Origin: an uncultured Alphaproteobacteria bacterium
GTDB taxonomy: Bacteria; Pseudomonadota; Alphaproteobacteria; Geminicoccales; Geminicoccaceae
NCBI GenBank assembly: GCA_937995535.1
Contig: CALKJU010000005.1
Coordinates: 62,001 to 126,000, forward strand
Direction: 5' to 3'
Length of the DNA stretch: 64,000 bases
Shown: piece after piece, positions 46,208-57,128 of the stretch
How positions within the stretch are numbered: position 1 is the first letter of the stretch
Layout: each line of letters opens with the position of its first letter
Made by a program: the position numbers and the translations under genes
Notes under the pieces: generated by a model
Databases searched by the model: none
Seen by the model: only the letters and a program-made list of their open reading frames with translations
Told to the model about the DNA's origin: nothing

Positions 46208-47038
46208 ATGCAGGCGCTGCCGTTCCGCAAGATGCACGGGCTGGGCAACGACTTCGTGGTCCTCGATGCCCGCACGCGACCCCTCGCCCTCTCGCCGGAG
46301 GCGATCCGGCGCATCGGCGACCGCCATCGCGGTGTCGGCTTCGACCAGCTCGTCGTCATCGAGCCGGCGCGCAACGGCGGCGACGCGCGGGTCAGCTTCT
46401 ACAACCCGGATGGCGGCGAGGCCGGCGCCTGCGGCAACGGCACCCGCTGCGCCGCGCGCCTCTTGCTGGACGAGCTGGGTCGCGACCGGATCATCCTCGA
46501 ATCCGCGCCGGGACCGCTGCCCGCCGAGCGCCTCGCCGACGGGCGCGTCCGGGTGGCGATGAGCGTGCCACGCTTCGGCTGGCGCGACATCCCGCTGGCG
46601 GTGCCCTGCGACACGCTGAGCCTGCCCCTCGACCGCCCGCCGCTGCCGCGGCCCGCCGCGGTGAGCATGGGCAACCCGCACGCCGTGTTCTTCGTCGAGA
46701 ACGTCCGCGCGCTCGACGTCGCGGCGCTCGGCGCCGAGCTCGAGGTGCACGCGATGTTTCCCGAGCGGGCCAACATCGGCTTCGCCCAGATGCACGGCCG
46801 CCGGGTGATGCGGCTGCGGGTCTTCGAGCGCGGCGCCGGGCTGACGCTGGCCTGCGGGAGCGGCGCCTGCGCTGCCGTCGCCGCCGCCGTCCGGCGTGGC
46901 CTCGCCGAGCCGGCGGTGCGGGTGTTCGTCGACGGCGGCGAGCTGCTGATCGAGTGGTCGGGCGAGGGACCGGTGCTGATGACCGGCCCGGCCACGCTCG
47001 CCTTCGAGGGCGTGCTGAGCCCGGAGCTGCTCGCGTGA
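46208..47038 (+). CDS. dapF: Diaminopimelate epimerase
   Basis: 276 residues from ATG 46208. The two catalytic Cys are in G-A-C-G-N-G-T-R-C-A-A-R and T-L-A-C-G-S-G-A-C-A-A; F-R-K-M-H-G-L-G-N-D-F is the family N-terminus. It makes meso-DAP for lysine and peptidoglycan. The stop overlaps the mtaB GTG start (GTGA). Confidence 0.96.
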   Translation: MQALPFRKMHGLGNDFVVLDARTRPLALSPEAIRRIGDRHRGVGFDQLVVIEPARNGGDARVSFYNPDGGEAGACGNGTRCAARLLLDELGRDRIILESAPGPLPAERLADGRVRVAMSVPRFGWRDIPLAVPCDTLSLPLDRPPLPRPAAVSMGNPHAVFFVENVRALDVAALGAELEVHAMFPERANIGFAQMHGRRVMRLRVFERGAGLTLACGSGACAAVAAAVRRGLAEPAVRVFVDGGELLIEWSGEGPVLMTGPATLAFEGVLSPELLA

Positions 47039-48294
47039 GCCCGGCGCCGACGGTGGTCACCTTCGGCTGTCGGCTCAACGCCTACGAGTCCGAGGTGATC
47101 CGCCGCCACGCCGTCGCCGCGGGCCTCGCCGACACGGTCATCGTGCACACCTGCGCGGTCACGGCCGAGGCCGAGCGGCAGGCGCGCCAGACGATCCGCC
47201 GCGTCCGCCGCGAGCAGCCAGATGCCCGCATCGTCGTCACCGGCTGCAGCGCCCAGGTGGCGCAGGGCGTCTACACCGCCATGCCCGAGGTCGACGCGGT
47301 GGTGGGCAACGCGGAGAAGCTGCGCGCCGAGACCTGGCGAGCGTTGGCTGGCGACGGCGCGCCGCGCGCCCAGGTCGCCGACATCATGACGGTCAAGGCG
47401 ACCGCCGGGCATCTCGTCGCCGGCTTCGACGGGCGCACCCGCGCCTTCCTCCAGGTCCAGAACGGCTGCGATCATCGCTGCACGTTCTGCATCATTCCTC
47501 ATGGCCGTGGGCCGAGCCGCAGCGTGCCGATCGCGGACGCGGTGGCCGAAGCCCACGCGCTGGTCGGCGCCGGCTATCGCGAGATCGTGGTCACGGGCGT
47601 CGACATCACCTCCTGGGGCAAGGACCTGCCGGGCACGCCGAGCCTCGGCGTGCTGTGCCGCGCCATCCTCGCCGCCGTGCCTGAGCTGCCGCGCCTGCGC
47701 CTCTCCTCGCTCGACCCGGCCGAGCTCGATCCCGAGCTGCGCCGGCTGATCAACGACGAGCCGCGGCTCATGCCGCATCTGCATCTCAGCATCCAGGCCG
47801 GCGACGACCTGGTCCTGAAGCGGATGAGGCGCCGCCATGGGCGTGACGACGTGCTGCGGCTCGCCGAGGAGTTGCGCCGGCTGCGACCGGACATCGTGCT
47901 CGGCGCCGACCTCATCGCCGGGTTCCCGACCGAGGACGAGGCGATGTTCCGCCGCACCGAGGCGCTGATCGACCAGGCCGGACTCACCTACCTCCACGTC
48001 TTCCCTTACAGTTCGCGGCCGAACACGCCCGCGGCCCGGATGCCGCAGGTGCCCGTGGCGGTGCGGCGCGAGCGCGCCGCCCGCCTCCGCGCCGCCGGGG
48101 AACGGGCACTTGAGCGCTATTTGCGGAGCCAGCTTGCCCGGCGGCAGCGCGTTCTCGTCGAGCAGGGCGGCGTCGGCCGCACCGAGGGCTTCGCGACCTT
48201 CCGCTTCGCCGAGCGGCCACCACCGGCGGGCCGGATCGTCGCCGCGGTGGCCACCACCGCCGCCGCCGGGATGCTGGTGGGGACGGCCCACTGA
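47035..48294 (+). CDS. mtaB: tRNA t6A37 methylthiotransferase MtaB
   Basis: 419 residues from GTG 47035 on the dapF stop. The UPF0004 domain (T-F-G-C-R-L-N-A-Y-E-S-E) comes first, then the radical-SAM core with C-D-H-R-C-T-F-C and I-P-H-G-R-G-P-S-R-S, and a C-terminal TRAM-like region. This is the MtaB/e-MtaB group that makes ms2t6A from t6A. Coupled to dapF, a pairing found widely in alphaproteobacteria. Confidence 0.92.
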   Translation: MSPAPTVVTFGCRLNAYESEVIRRHAVAAGLADTVIVHTCAVTAEAERQARQTIRRVRREQPDARIVVTGCSAQVAQGVYTAMPEVDAVVGNAEKLRAETWRALAGDGAPRAQVADIMTVKATAGHLVAGFDGRTRAFLQVQNGCDHRCTFCIIPHGRGPSRSVPIADAVAEAHALVGAGYREIVVTGVDITSWGKDLPGTPSLGVLCRAILAAVPELPRLRLSSLDPAELDPELRRLINDEPRLMPHLHLSIQAGDDLVLKRMRRRHGRDDVLRLAEELRRLRPDIVLGADLIAGFPTEDEAMFRRTEALIDQAGLTYLHVFPYSSRPNTPAARMPQVPVAVRRERAARLRAAGERALERYLRSQLARRQRVLVEQGGVGRTEGFATFRFAERPPPAGRIVAAVATTAAAGMLVGTAH

Positions 48295-49532
48295 AAGGCC
48301 TTCCGCCGGTCTGGTCGCCGCCGCTCGGGCCGGCTGCCCCACGCGGCCTGTGCACCGACTGTGGCGTCTCGCGGATGCAAGAGCCCAAGCGCTGCGGACG
48401 CGCTTGCCAGTTCATCCGGCCCGACTACCCGGCGCTGGAGGCGCAGGTGCACGGCCGCGTGCGCGACCCGGGGCGTCCGGACGAGCTGCATTTCGGGCCC
48501 TTCCGGCGGATGCTGCGGGCGTCGCTGCGCCCGCCACGCGACGGTGCGCAATGGACCGGTATCGCGACCCGGCTGGGCGAGCGGCTGCTCGAGACCGGCG
48601 CGGTCGAGGCGGTGCTGACCGTGGCACCCGATCCCGCCGACCGCTGGCGGCCGATGCCGGTGCTGGTGACCGAGCCCGCCGCAATGGCCCAGGCGCGCGG
48701 GATGCGGATGGGTTATGCGCCACTCCTGGCGCTCCTCGAGCCGGCGCGAGCCCGGGGCATGACCCGCATCGCCGTGATCGGCATTCCGTGCCAGGTGTAC
48801 GCGCTCCGGGCGCTGCAGGCTGAGCTGGGTCTCGCCCGGCTCGACGTCATCGGCACGCCCTGCTCCGACAACACCACGACCGAGCGCTTCCACGCGTTCC
48901 TCGCACTGCTGTCCGATCGGCCGGAGACCATCACCTATCTCGAGTTCCGCGCCGACTACCATGTCGAACTGCGCTTCGCCGACGGCCGCCGGCGCGAGAT
49001 TCCGTTTCTGCAGCTCCCGCTCTCGCGGCTCCCGCCGGACTTCTTCCCGCTGACCTGCCGCACCTGCGTCGACTACACCAACGTCCTGGCCGACCTCACC
49101 GTCGGCTACATGGGTGGCGAGGGCGAACAGTGGCTGCTCGTCCGCAACCAGCGCGGCGAGGATTTACTGGCGCTGCTGGGCGAGGAGTTGCGCACCAGCG
49201 AGCCGGGCAGCCGCGGCAAGCGGGCCGCTCATGTCCGTGGCTTCCTCAAGAACGTCGAGCGCGCCGCCGGTGGGCTGCCGCTGCGCCGGATGCCCGGCTG
49301 GCTGCGCCCGCTCATGGGCTGGCTGATGCCGCGGATCGGCCCGCGCGGGCTCGAGTTCGCCCGCGCCCGGGTCGAGATGAAGGCGGTCGAGACGATCGTC
49401 CATCTGCGCCGCGAGCTGCCGGCTCGGCTGCGCACGATGGTCCCCGACCATGTCTGGCGCCTGGTCGAAGGCTACGACCTCGCACCCCGCCGCGGCGAGG
49501 CACGCGTCGATCAGCAGCCGCGTCGTCCTTGA
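48291..49532 (+). CDS. F420 hydrogenase/dehydrogenase beta-subunit (FrhB) family protein
   Basis: 413 residues if it starts at CTG 48291, which overlaps the mtaB stop (CTGA). An in-frame ATG occurs only at 48375, which would cut away the first two Cys of the N-terminal Fe-S motif (L-C-T-D-C-G-V-S-R then K-R-C-G-R-A-C). No ATG, GTG or TTG lies between. The FrhB domain shows M-G-Y-A-P-L-L-A-L-L, I-G-I-P-C-Q-V-Y-A-L-R, and T-C-R-T-C-V-D-Y-T. The family reduces or oxidises F420 or other flavin-type substrates; the electron partner here is unknown. Overlap suggests coupling to mtaB. Confidence 0.8.
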   Translation: MKGLPPVWSPPLGPAAPRGLCTDCGVSRMQEPKRCGRACQFIRPDYPALEAQVHGRVRDPGRPDELHFGPFRRMLRASLRPPRDGAQWTGIATRLGERLLETGAVEAVLTVAPDPADRWRPMPVLVTEPAAMAQARGMRMGYAPLLALLEPARARGMTRIAVIGIPCQVYALRALQAELGLARLDVIGTPCSDNTTTERFHAFLALLSDRPETITYLEFRADYHVELRFADGRRREIPFLQLPLSRLPPDFFPLTCRTCVDYTNVLADLTVGYMGGEGEQWLLVRNQRGEDLLALLGEELRTSEPGSRGKRAAHVRGFLKNVERAAGGLPLRRMPGWLRPLMGWLMPRIGPRGLEFARARVEMKAVETIVHLRRELPARLRTMVPDHVWRLVEGYDLAPRRGEARVDQQPRRP

Positions 49533-49572
49533 CCCGGGGCGCCCCGGGAGTACCCTTCCCTGCGCCAGTCGA

Positions 49573-49775
49573 TCCCTCCGGGAGAGTTCGCGTCCGGCCC
49601 GCCGGACGCGACGCCGAAGGAGCAACCGCCCCGGAATCTCTCAGGCAAAGAGGACCGGAGGGAGATGGCACGCTGGAGAGCGGGTGCGCCGGCACCCCAC
49701 CGAAGGGGAGGTCGTTCGCGGCGGCACAGGTCGTCGTGCATGGCCGAAGCTCTCAGGTCCGGGACAGCGGGGGCT
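49573..49775 (+). promoter_or_regulatory. Tandem glycine riboswitch of the gcv operon
   Basis: Two similar aptamers lie back to back. Aptamer I (49573-49663) is closed by TCCCTCCGG/CCGGAGGGA, and aptamer II (about 49671-49769) by CGCTG/CAGCG. Each has GGAGAG near the 5' side and CTCTCAGG near the 3' side, the conserved core of this class. It lies 43 nt upstream of gcvT, the usual arrangement, in which glycine binding turns expression on. Confidence 0.95.
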
Positions 49776-49817
49776 GACACCAGGCGCTAGCCGGGTGCCG
49801 TCCAGCCGTCGGAGCAC

Positions 49818-50921
49818 GTGTCCTTGGCCGAGCCGAAACGAACGCCCCTGTTCGACCTGCACCGCGAGCTCGGTGCCCGGATGGTCGACTTCGTCGGCTG
49901 GGAGATGCCGGTCCAGTATCCGCAGGGCGTCCTCCAGGAGCATCTCTGGTGCCGCGCCGAGGCCGGGCTGTTCGACGTGTCGCACATGGGCCAGGTGCAC
50001 ATCCTGAACGGCGACGCGCCGGCGGCGCTGGAGCGCCTGGTACCCGGCAACATCGTCGGCCTCGCCCCGGGCCAGGCGCGCTACACGATCCTCACCGACG
50101 ATGCCGGCGGCATCCTCGACGACCTGATCGTGACGCGCACCGAGGCCGGGCTGTTCGCGGTCGTCAACGCCGGCTGCCGTGACGCCGACATCGCTCATCT
50201 GCGCGCTGCGCTTGAGCCCATCTGCCGCGTCGCGGAGCTGACCGACCGGGCGCTCCTCGCCCTGCAGGGACCGGCCGCCGTCACCGTGCTCACCCGTCTC
50301 GCCCCGGCATGCGCCGGTCTGCGCTTCATGCAGTCCGCCGAGATGCCGGTCGACGGCATCCCCTGCCGCGTGTCGCGGCTCGGCTACACGGGCGAGGACG
50401 GGTTCGAGATCTCCCTCCCCGCGGACGACGCCTCCCGGCTCGCGCGCACACTCCTCGCTGTGCCGGAAGTCCGGCCGATCGGGCTTGGCGCGCGCGACTC
50501 GCTGCGCCTCGAGGCCGGCTTGTGCCTCTACGGGCACGACATCGACCGGACCACGACGCCGGTCGAGGCGGGCCTAGCCTGGACCATCGCCAAGCGCCGC
50601 CGCGAGGAAGGCGGCTTTCCCGGTGCGGCCACGATCCTCGCGCAACTGCGCGACGGGCCGCCGCGCCGCCTCGTCGGTCTGCGCCCCGAGGGCCGAGCTC
50701 CGGCGCGTGAGCACACCGAGATCCAGGACCGGCACGGTCGGCGGATCGGCGCGGTCACCAGCGGCGGCTTCGGGCCGACGGTCGGGGCACCGATCGCCAT
50801 GGGTTATGTCGAGCCGGCGCACGCCGCGCCCGGTACGCCCGTGCAGCTCGTCGTGCGCGGCAAACCCTTGCCGGCCAAGGTCGTCGAGCTGCCCTTCGTC
50901 CCACACCGCTACCAGCGCTGA
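49818..50921 (+). CDS. gcvT: Glycine cleavage system T protein (aminomethyltransferase)
   Basis: 367 residues from GTG 49818 with a GGAG site. Folate-binding GcvT signature: [13 protein letters not shown], the D-V-S-H-M-G-Q motif and the catalytic Asp region [10 protein letters not shown]. It transfers the methylene group from H-protein aminomethyl-lipoate to tetrahydrofolate. First gene of gcvTHP. Confidence 0.96.
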   Translation: MSLAEPKRTPLFDLHRELGARMVDFVGWEMPVQYPQGVLQEHLWCRAEAGLFDVSHMGQVHILNGDAPAALERLVPGNIVGLAPGQARYTILTDDAGGILDDLIVTRTEAGLFAVVNAGCRDADIAHLRAALEPICRVAELTDRALLALQGPAAVTVLTRLAPACAGLRFMQSAEMPVDGIPCRVSRLGYTGEDGFEISLPADDASRLARTLLAVPEVRPIGLGARDSLRLEAGLCLYGHDIDRTTTPVEAGLAWTIAKRRREEGGFPGAATILAQLRDGPPRRLVGLRPEGRAPAREHTEIQDRHGRRIGAVTSGGFGPTVGAPIAMGYVEPAHAAPGTPVQLVVRGKPLPAKVVELPFVPHRYQR

Positions 50922-50930
50922 GAGGAAGCG

Positions 50931-51305
50931 ATGGCCACGCGCTACACCAAGGATCACGAATGGGTTCGCGTCGACGGCGAACTCGCCGTGGTCGGGATCA
51001 GCGAGCACGCCCAGGAGCAGCTCGGCGACATCGTGTTCGTCGAGCTGCCCGAGCCGGGCCGGGCGCTGAAGCAAGGGGATCAGGCCGCGGTCGTAGAGAG
51101 CGTCAAGGCGGCCAGCGACATCTACGCGCCGATCTCGGGCGAGGTCGTCGAGAAGAACAGCGCGCTCGAGGACAACCCGGCGCTGGTCAACGAATCGGCC
51201 GAGGACGCGGCGTGGTTCTTCAAGCTGCGACCGGCCGACCCCAAGGAGCTGGACGTGCTGATGGATGCGGAGGCCTATCGCGCCTTCGTCGAGACCCTGA
51301 CCTGA
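50931..51305 (+). CDS. gcvH: Glycine cleavage system H protein
   Basis: 124 residues with the lipoylation site E-S-V-K-A-A-S-D at Lys59. N-terminus Y-T-K-D-H-E-W-V is standard. It carries the aminomethyl intermediate between P and T proteins. AGAGGAAG precedes ATG. Confidence 0.97.
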   Translation: MATRYTKDHEWVRVDGELAVVGISEHAQEQLGDIVFVELPEPGRALKQGDQAAVVESVKAASDIYAPISGEVVEKNSALEDNPALVNESAEDAAWFFKLRPADPKELDVLMDAEAYRAFVETLT

Positions 51306-51322
51306 CCCCACCGGAGCCGCGC

Positions 51323-54210
<2,888 letters not shown>

Positions 54211-54214
<4 letters not shown>

Positions 54215-54555
54215 AACCTGGGTCGCCCTTCCATCGCGCGGCCGGCGTGCTGGTCGTGATCGCCGTGCTGGCTCTGCTCGGCGCCGGCGCCACCATGGTG
54301 CGACACGCCTACGCGGCACAGGCACCCCAGACGGAGCCCCTCGCCGCGCACGCCTGCTGCCCGAGCCCGCCGACCGTCGACCACCGTCGCCCCTGCTGGC
54401 ACCAGCTGCTCCACCTCGGTGCGCCGGTGCCGAGCGCCGCGGCACCCCTGCCGCGGGAGCAGGCGAATGCCGGCCAGCCGGCCCCGAAGCGGCGGCTGCG
54501 CGGCCGCCAAGTGCGCCCGCCGACCCCGCCGCCACGTCCGGTCGCCTTGGCCTGA
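54211..54555 (+). CDS. Small membrane-anchored Cys/His-rich protein
   Basis: 114 residues from GTG 54211, on the gcvP stop (GTGA). An N-terminal hydrophobic helix (about 11-30) is followed by a short cluster of H47, C49, C50, H58, C62, H64 and H68 and a Pro/Arg-rich tail. Spacing suggests metal binding and the next gene is Met-rich, but no family is recognised. A direct role in glycine metabolism is unlikely; it may simply share the gcv transcript. Confidence 0.55.
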
Positions 54556-54614
54556 CCCGGCCGCCGCACCGGCGGCTCCGATCCCCACCACATCCGATGC
54601 GATGGAGACAAGCC

Positions 54615-55136
54615 ATGCGCACACTTACGATTGCCGGCGCCCTCGGCGCCGCGCTTCTCGCCGCAACCGCCCTGGCCCAGACGCCCGAGCCGACGCCGAA
54701 GCCCGGGCCGATGGGCATGATGCAGCACCACGGCGACAAGCCCAATCCCGGTCCGATGGGTCCTGGGATGATGGGGCCCGGAATGATGGGTCCCGGAATG
54801 ATGCAGGGCATGCCGCCCGGCCCCGGCGCGATGGCGCCGGGCATGATGTCCGACGGCATGGGCATGGGCCGCGGTCCGACCGATCCGGTGGTGGCCGCCT
54901 TCGAGGCGATCAACCGTCGCATGCACCGCGACATGATGCCGGCCGAGGGCGACAGCGCCGACGTCGCCTTCGTCAAGGGCATGATCCCGCACCATCAGGG
55001 CGCCATCGACATGGCCAGGGTGGTGCTGGGCTTCGGCAGCGACCCGGAGATCCGCAAGCTCGCCGAGGCGATCATCGCCGCCCAGGAGCAGGAGATCGCG
55101 CAGATGCGCGCCTGGCTCGAGCGGCAGCCCAAGTAG
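54615..55136 (+). CDS. Met-rich DUF305 periplasmic protein (CopM-like)
   Basis: 173 residues from ATG 54615 (GGAG upstream). A signal peptide (1-21) precedes a Met/Gly/Pro segment (31-84) with repeated G-P-G-M-M units, then a DUF305 domain with [11 protein letters not shown] (123-133). DUF305 proteins of this build bind copper, silver or iron in the periplasm. Copper ATPase and CsoR genes are 4 kb away. Confidence 0.85.
   Translation: MRTLTIAGALGAALLAATALAQTPEPTPKPGPMGMMQHHGDKPNPGPMGPGMMGPGMMGPGMMQGMPPGPGAMAPGMMSDGMGMGRGPTDPVVAAFEAINRRMHRDMMPAEGDSADVAFVKGMIPHHQGAIDMARVVLGFGSDPEIRKLAEAIIAAQEQEIAQMRAWLERQPK
54758..54802 (+). repeat. Tandem GPGMM-coding repeat in the DUF305 gene
   Basis: Three 15-bp units near GGTCCTGGGATGATG encode G-P-G-M-M three times in a row. 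The near-identical wording makes slippage plausible. Confidence 0.7.
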
Positions 55137-55140
55137 CCGC

Positions 55141-55178
55141 GCACCGCGGGCGACGGGTTCGGCCGTCGCCCGCGGTGC
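55141..55178. terminator. Perfect 16-bp hairpin between convergent genes
   Basis: Arms GCACCGCGGGCGACGG (55141-55156) and its exact complement (55163-55178) enclose a 6-nt loop. It lies between the converging DUF305 and cytochrome b561 genes and leaves no room for much else. There is no T-run, but the symmetry and position suggest a bidirectional terminator. Confidence 0.6.
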
Positions 55179-55181
55179 CGG

Positions 55182-55748
55182 TCAGGCATGTTCCGCCGCA
55201 CGTTTGCGGCCGGTGATCATCGCCCGCACGAGGTTCTCGCCGTGGGCGATGCTGCCGAGCAGCACGCCCAGGACGTGCAGGCCGACGAGCAGCAGCGTCG
55301 CGTTCGCGATGGCCTCATGCAGCTCCTCGAGCCAGTCGCCACCGGGACGGGCATCGAGTGCCAGCCAGCCGGTGACGCCGGTGACCGCCAGCATGACGAG
55401 GAGCGCCACGACCATCAGCCCGCCCGCCGGGTTGTGGCCGAGATAGCGGCGGGCCCGACCGCTACCGAGGTCGCGCAGATAGGCGAGCGCCGCGCGCGGC
55501 CCGCGGACGAAATCCGTGAACCGCGCATGCTGGGGCCCGACCACCCCCCAGATCACCCGAAAGGCGACGAGCCCCAGCACGACGTAGCCGGCCGCTTCGT
55601 GCAGCCACATCACGTCCTCGCTGAACCAGGCGGTGAAGAAGGCGACGGCCAGGGACCAGTGGAACAGCCGGACCAGTGGATCCCAGACCGGGACCTCGGC
55701 CGGGCGCAAGCTGCGCCCGGCCGGCTCCATGAGCGTCGCGTCGCTCAC
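55182..55748 (-). CDS. Cytochrome b561-type di-haem membrane protein
   Basis: 188 residues with four helices. Haem-ligand candidates lie in L-F-H-W-S-L, M-W-L-H-E-A-A-G-Y and E-L-H-E-A-I...G-L-H-V-L-G. The family carries electrons between quinone and periplasmic partners. Its ATG overlaps the stop of the PepSY gene (ATGA), so the two form an operon; the pairing of PepSY with cytochrome b is common. Confidence 0.88.
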   Translation of the reverse strand: MSDATLMEPAGRSLRPAEVPVWDPLVRLFHWSLAVAFFTAWFSEDVMWLHEAAGYVVLGLVAFRVIWGVVGPQHARFTDFVRGPRAALAYLRDLGSGRARRYLGHNPAGGLMVVALLVMLAVTGVTGWLALDARPGGDWLEELHEAIANATLLLVGLHVLGVLLGSIAHGENLVRAMITGRKRAAEHA

Positions 55749-56023
55749 GACTTGCTCTTCATCTTGACCAGCTCACCCGTCGCCGGATCGAAATAGGCCT
55801 CGACCGGCCTGCCGTCCTTGAGCCCCTTGATCTCCCAGCAGCCATCGTCCTCCTTGATTCCGCGGACCTCGAAGCCCTGGCTCTCCGCCTTGGCCTTCAT
55901 CGCCTCCAGGCTGAGCCACTGCTCGCGCGGGTAGCTCTTGCAGTCGTCGCTGGCCACTGCCGGCAGCGTGGCGCCGACGGTCAGGATGGCGGCAGCACCG
56001 AGAAGCATGGTAGGCAGACGCAT
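55745..56023 (-). CDS. PepSY-domain periplasmic protein
   Basis: 92 residues with a signal peptide ending A-V-A-S and a PepSY fold (L-S-L-E-A-M-K-A-K-A-E-S-Q-G-F-E-V, then W-E-I-K-G-L-K-D-G-R-P-V-E-A-Y-F-D-P-A-T-G). One Cys pair (C-K...D-G-C-W). Function of this short form is unclear; it is the first gene of the PepSY-cytochrome b561 operon and diverges from the second PepSY gene. Confidence 0.82.
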   Translation of the reverse strand: MRLPTMLLGAAAILTVGATLPAVASDDCKSYPREQWLSLEAMKAKAESQGFEVRGIKEDDGCWEIKGLKDGRPVEAYFDPATGELVKMKSKS

Positions 56024-56090
56024 GGTCGTCTCCGGTTACGGTTCGCGCACGGACGCCATGCCCGTGCAACGCGGTCATAGGCGAGCCGCC

Positions 56091-56129
56091 CTGAGCCGAG
56101 CCTGAAGGCGCCGTTCAGCCAGGGTTCAG
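56091..56129. promoter_or_regulatory. Symmetric CTGAR/TTCAG four-site array (likely response-regulator operator)
   Basis: CTGAG (56091-56095), CTGAA (56102-56106), TTCAG (56114-56118), TTCAG (56125-56129): two direct repeats 11 bp apart arranged as mirror images about nt 56110. Spacing of one helical turn is typical of OmpR-type binding. It lies between the divergent PepSY genes, and the plus-strand operon encodes the regulator. Confidence 0.6.
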
Positions 56130-56156
56130 CGGCCGCGGCGACAATGCGCGATCACG

Positions 56157-56462
56157 ATGCGCCCGTGGCCTCTGCTCCTGGTTTCCCTGCTGCTGCCGGT
56201 GCCGGCCGGTGCCGACAGCGGCCATGACCGGGCGCTGGCCGCGCGCCGTGCCGGCGAGGTCGTTGCGCTCGACCGCATCCTGACGACGGTGGCGGCGGTC
56301 GTGCCCGGCACGGTGCTCGAGGTCGAGCTCAAGGAGCGCAAGGGTCGCTACGTCTACGAGCTGGAGATCCTGACCCCCGAGGGTCTGCTGGTCGAGGTCA
56401 AGGTCGATGCGCACGATCAGCGGATCCTGAAGACCGAGACGGAGCGGCGGAAGCGCGACTGA
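56157..56462 (+). CDS. PepSY-domain protein preceding a two-component system
   Basis: 101 residues. A signal peptide (L-L-L-V-S-L-L-L-P-V-P-A-G-A) then a PepSY fold including V-V-P-G-T-V-L-E-V-E-L-K-E-R-K-G-R-Y-V and an acidic/basic C-term. It ends 3 bp before the response regulator, so it may be the periplasmic input of this system. Divergent from the other PepSY gene. Confidence 0.85.
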   Translation: MRPWPLLLVSLLLPVPAGADSGHDRALAARRAGEVVALDRILTTVAAVVPGTVLEVELKERKGRYVYELEILTPEGLLVEVKVDAHDQRILKTETERRKRD

Positions 56463-56465
56463 GGC

Positions 56466-57128
56466 ATGCGGGTGCTGGTCGTCGAGGACGAGCCGCGGAT
56501 CGCGGCGGCGCTGGCCGAGGCCCTGGAGGGCGCCGGCTACGCGGTGGACCGCGCGGCCGACGGCGAGCAGGCCGAGTTCCTGGGCGCGACGGAGCCTTAC
56601 GACGCGATCGTCCTCGACCTCGGGCTGCCACGCCTCGACGGCATGTCGGTGCTGCGCCGCTGGCGAGCCGCCGGGATCACGACGCCGGTCCTCATTCTGA
56701 CCGCGCGCGGGAGCTGGCGCGAGCGCGTCGAGGGCATCGACGCCGGCGCCGACGACTACCTCGTCAAGCCGTTCGCGATGGAGGAGCTGGTCGCCCGGGT
56801 GCGCGCCCTGCTCCGGCGTGCCGCGGGCCGCGCCTCGCCGGTGCTGCGCCACGGCGCCCTCGAGCTCGACACGCGCAACGCGCGCCTGACGCTCGACGGT
56901 GCCCCGGTGCCGCTCACCGCGCTGGAATACCGCATCCTCGCCTTCCTCATGCACCATGCCGACCGGGTCGTGTCGCAGCACGAGCTCACCGAACATGTCT
57001 ACGCGCAGGACTTCGAGCGCGATTCCAACACCATCGAGGTCCTGATCGGACGGCTGCGGCGCAAGCTCGGCCGCGAGCGCATCGTCACCATCCGCGGTCT
57101 CGGCTATCGGCTGGGCGCGCCTTCGTGA
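56466..57128 (+). CDS. OmpR/PhoB-family response regulator
   Basis: 220 residues. Receiver domain with E-D-E near the start, phosphoacceptor Asp51 (I-V-L-D-L-G-L-P) and Lys101 in D-Y-L-V-K-P-F, then a winged helix (I-E-V-L-I-G-R-L-R-R-K-L...G-Y-R-L). Stop overlaps the kinase gene (4 bp). Probably binds the symmetric array 340 bp upstream. Confidence 0.94.
   Translation: MRVLVVEDEPRIAAALAEALEGAGYAVDRAADGEQAEFLGATEPYDAIVLDLGLPRLDGMSVLRRWRAAGITTPVLILTARGSWRERVEGIDAGADDYLVKPFAMEELVARVRALLRRAAGRASPVLRHGALELDTRNARLTLDGAPVPLTALEYRILAFLMHHADRVVSQHELTEHVYAQDFERDSNTIEVLIGRLRRKLGRERIVTIRGLGYRLGAPS

Noticed and set aside
44579-47038. 819-codon plus-strand frame reaching from rpsP to dapF
   Set aside because: Only the last 276 codons are dapF; the rest is antisense to ffh.
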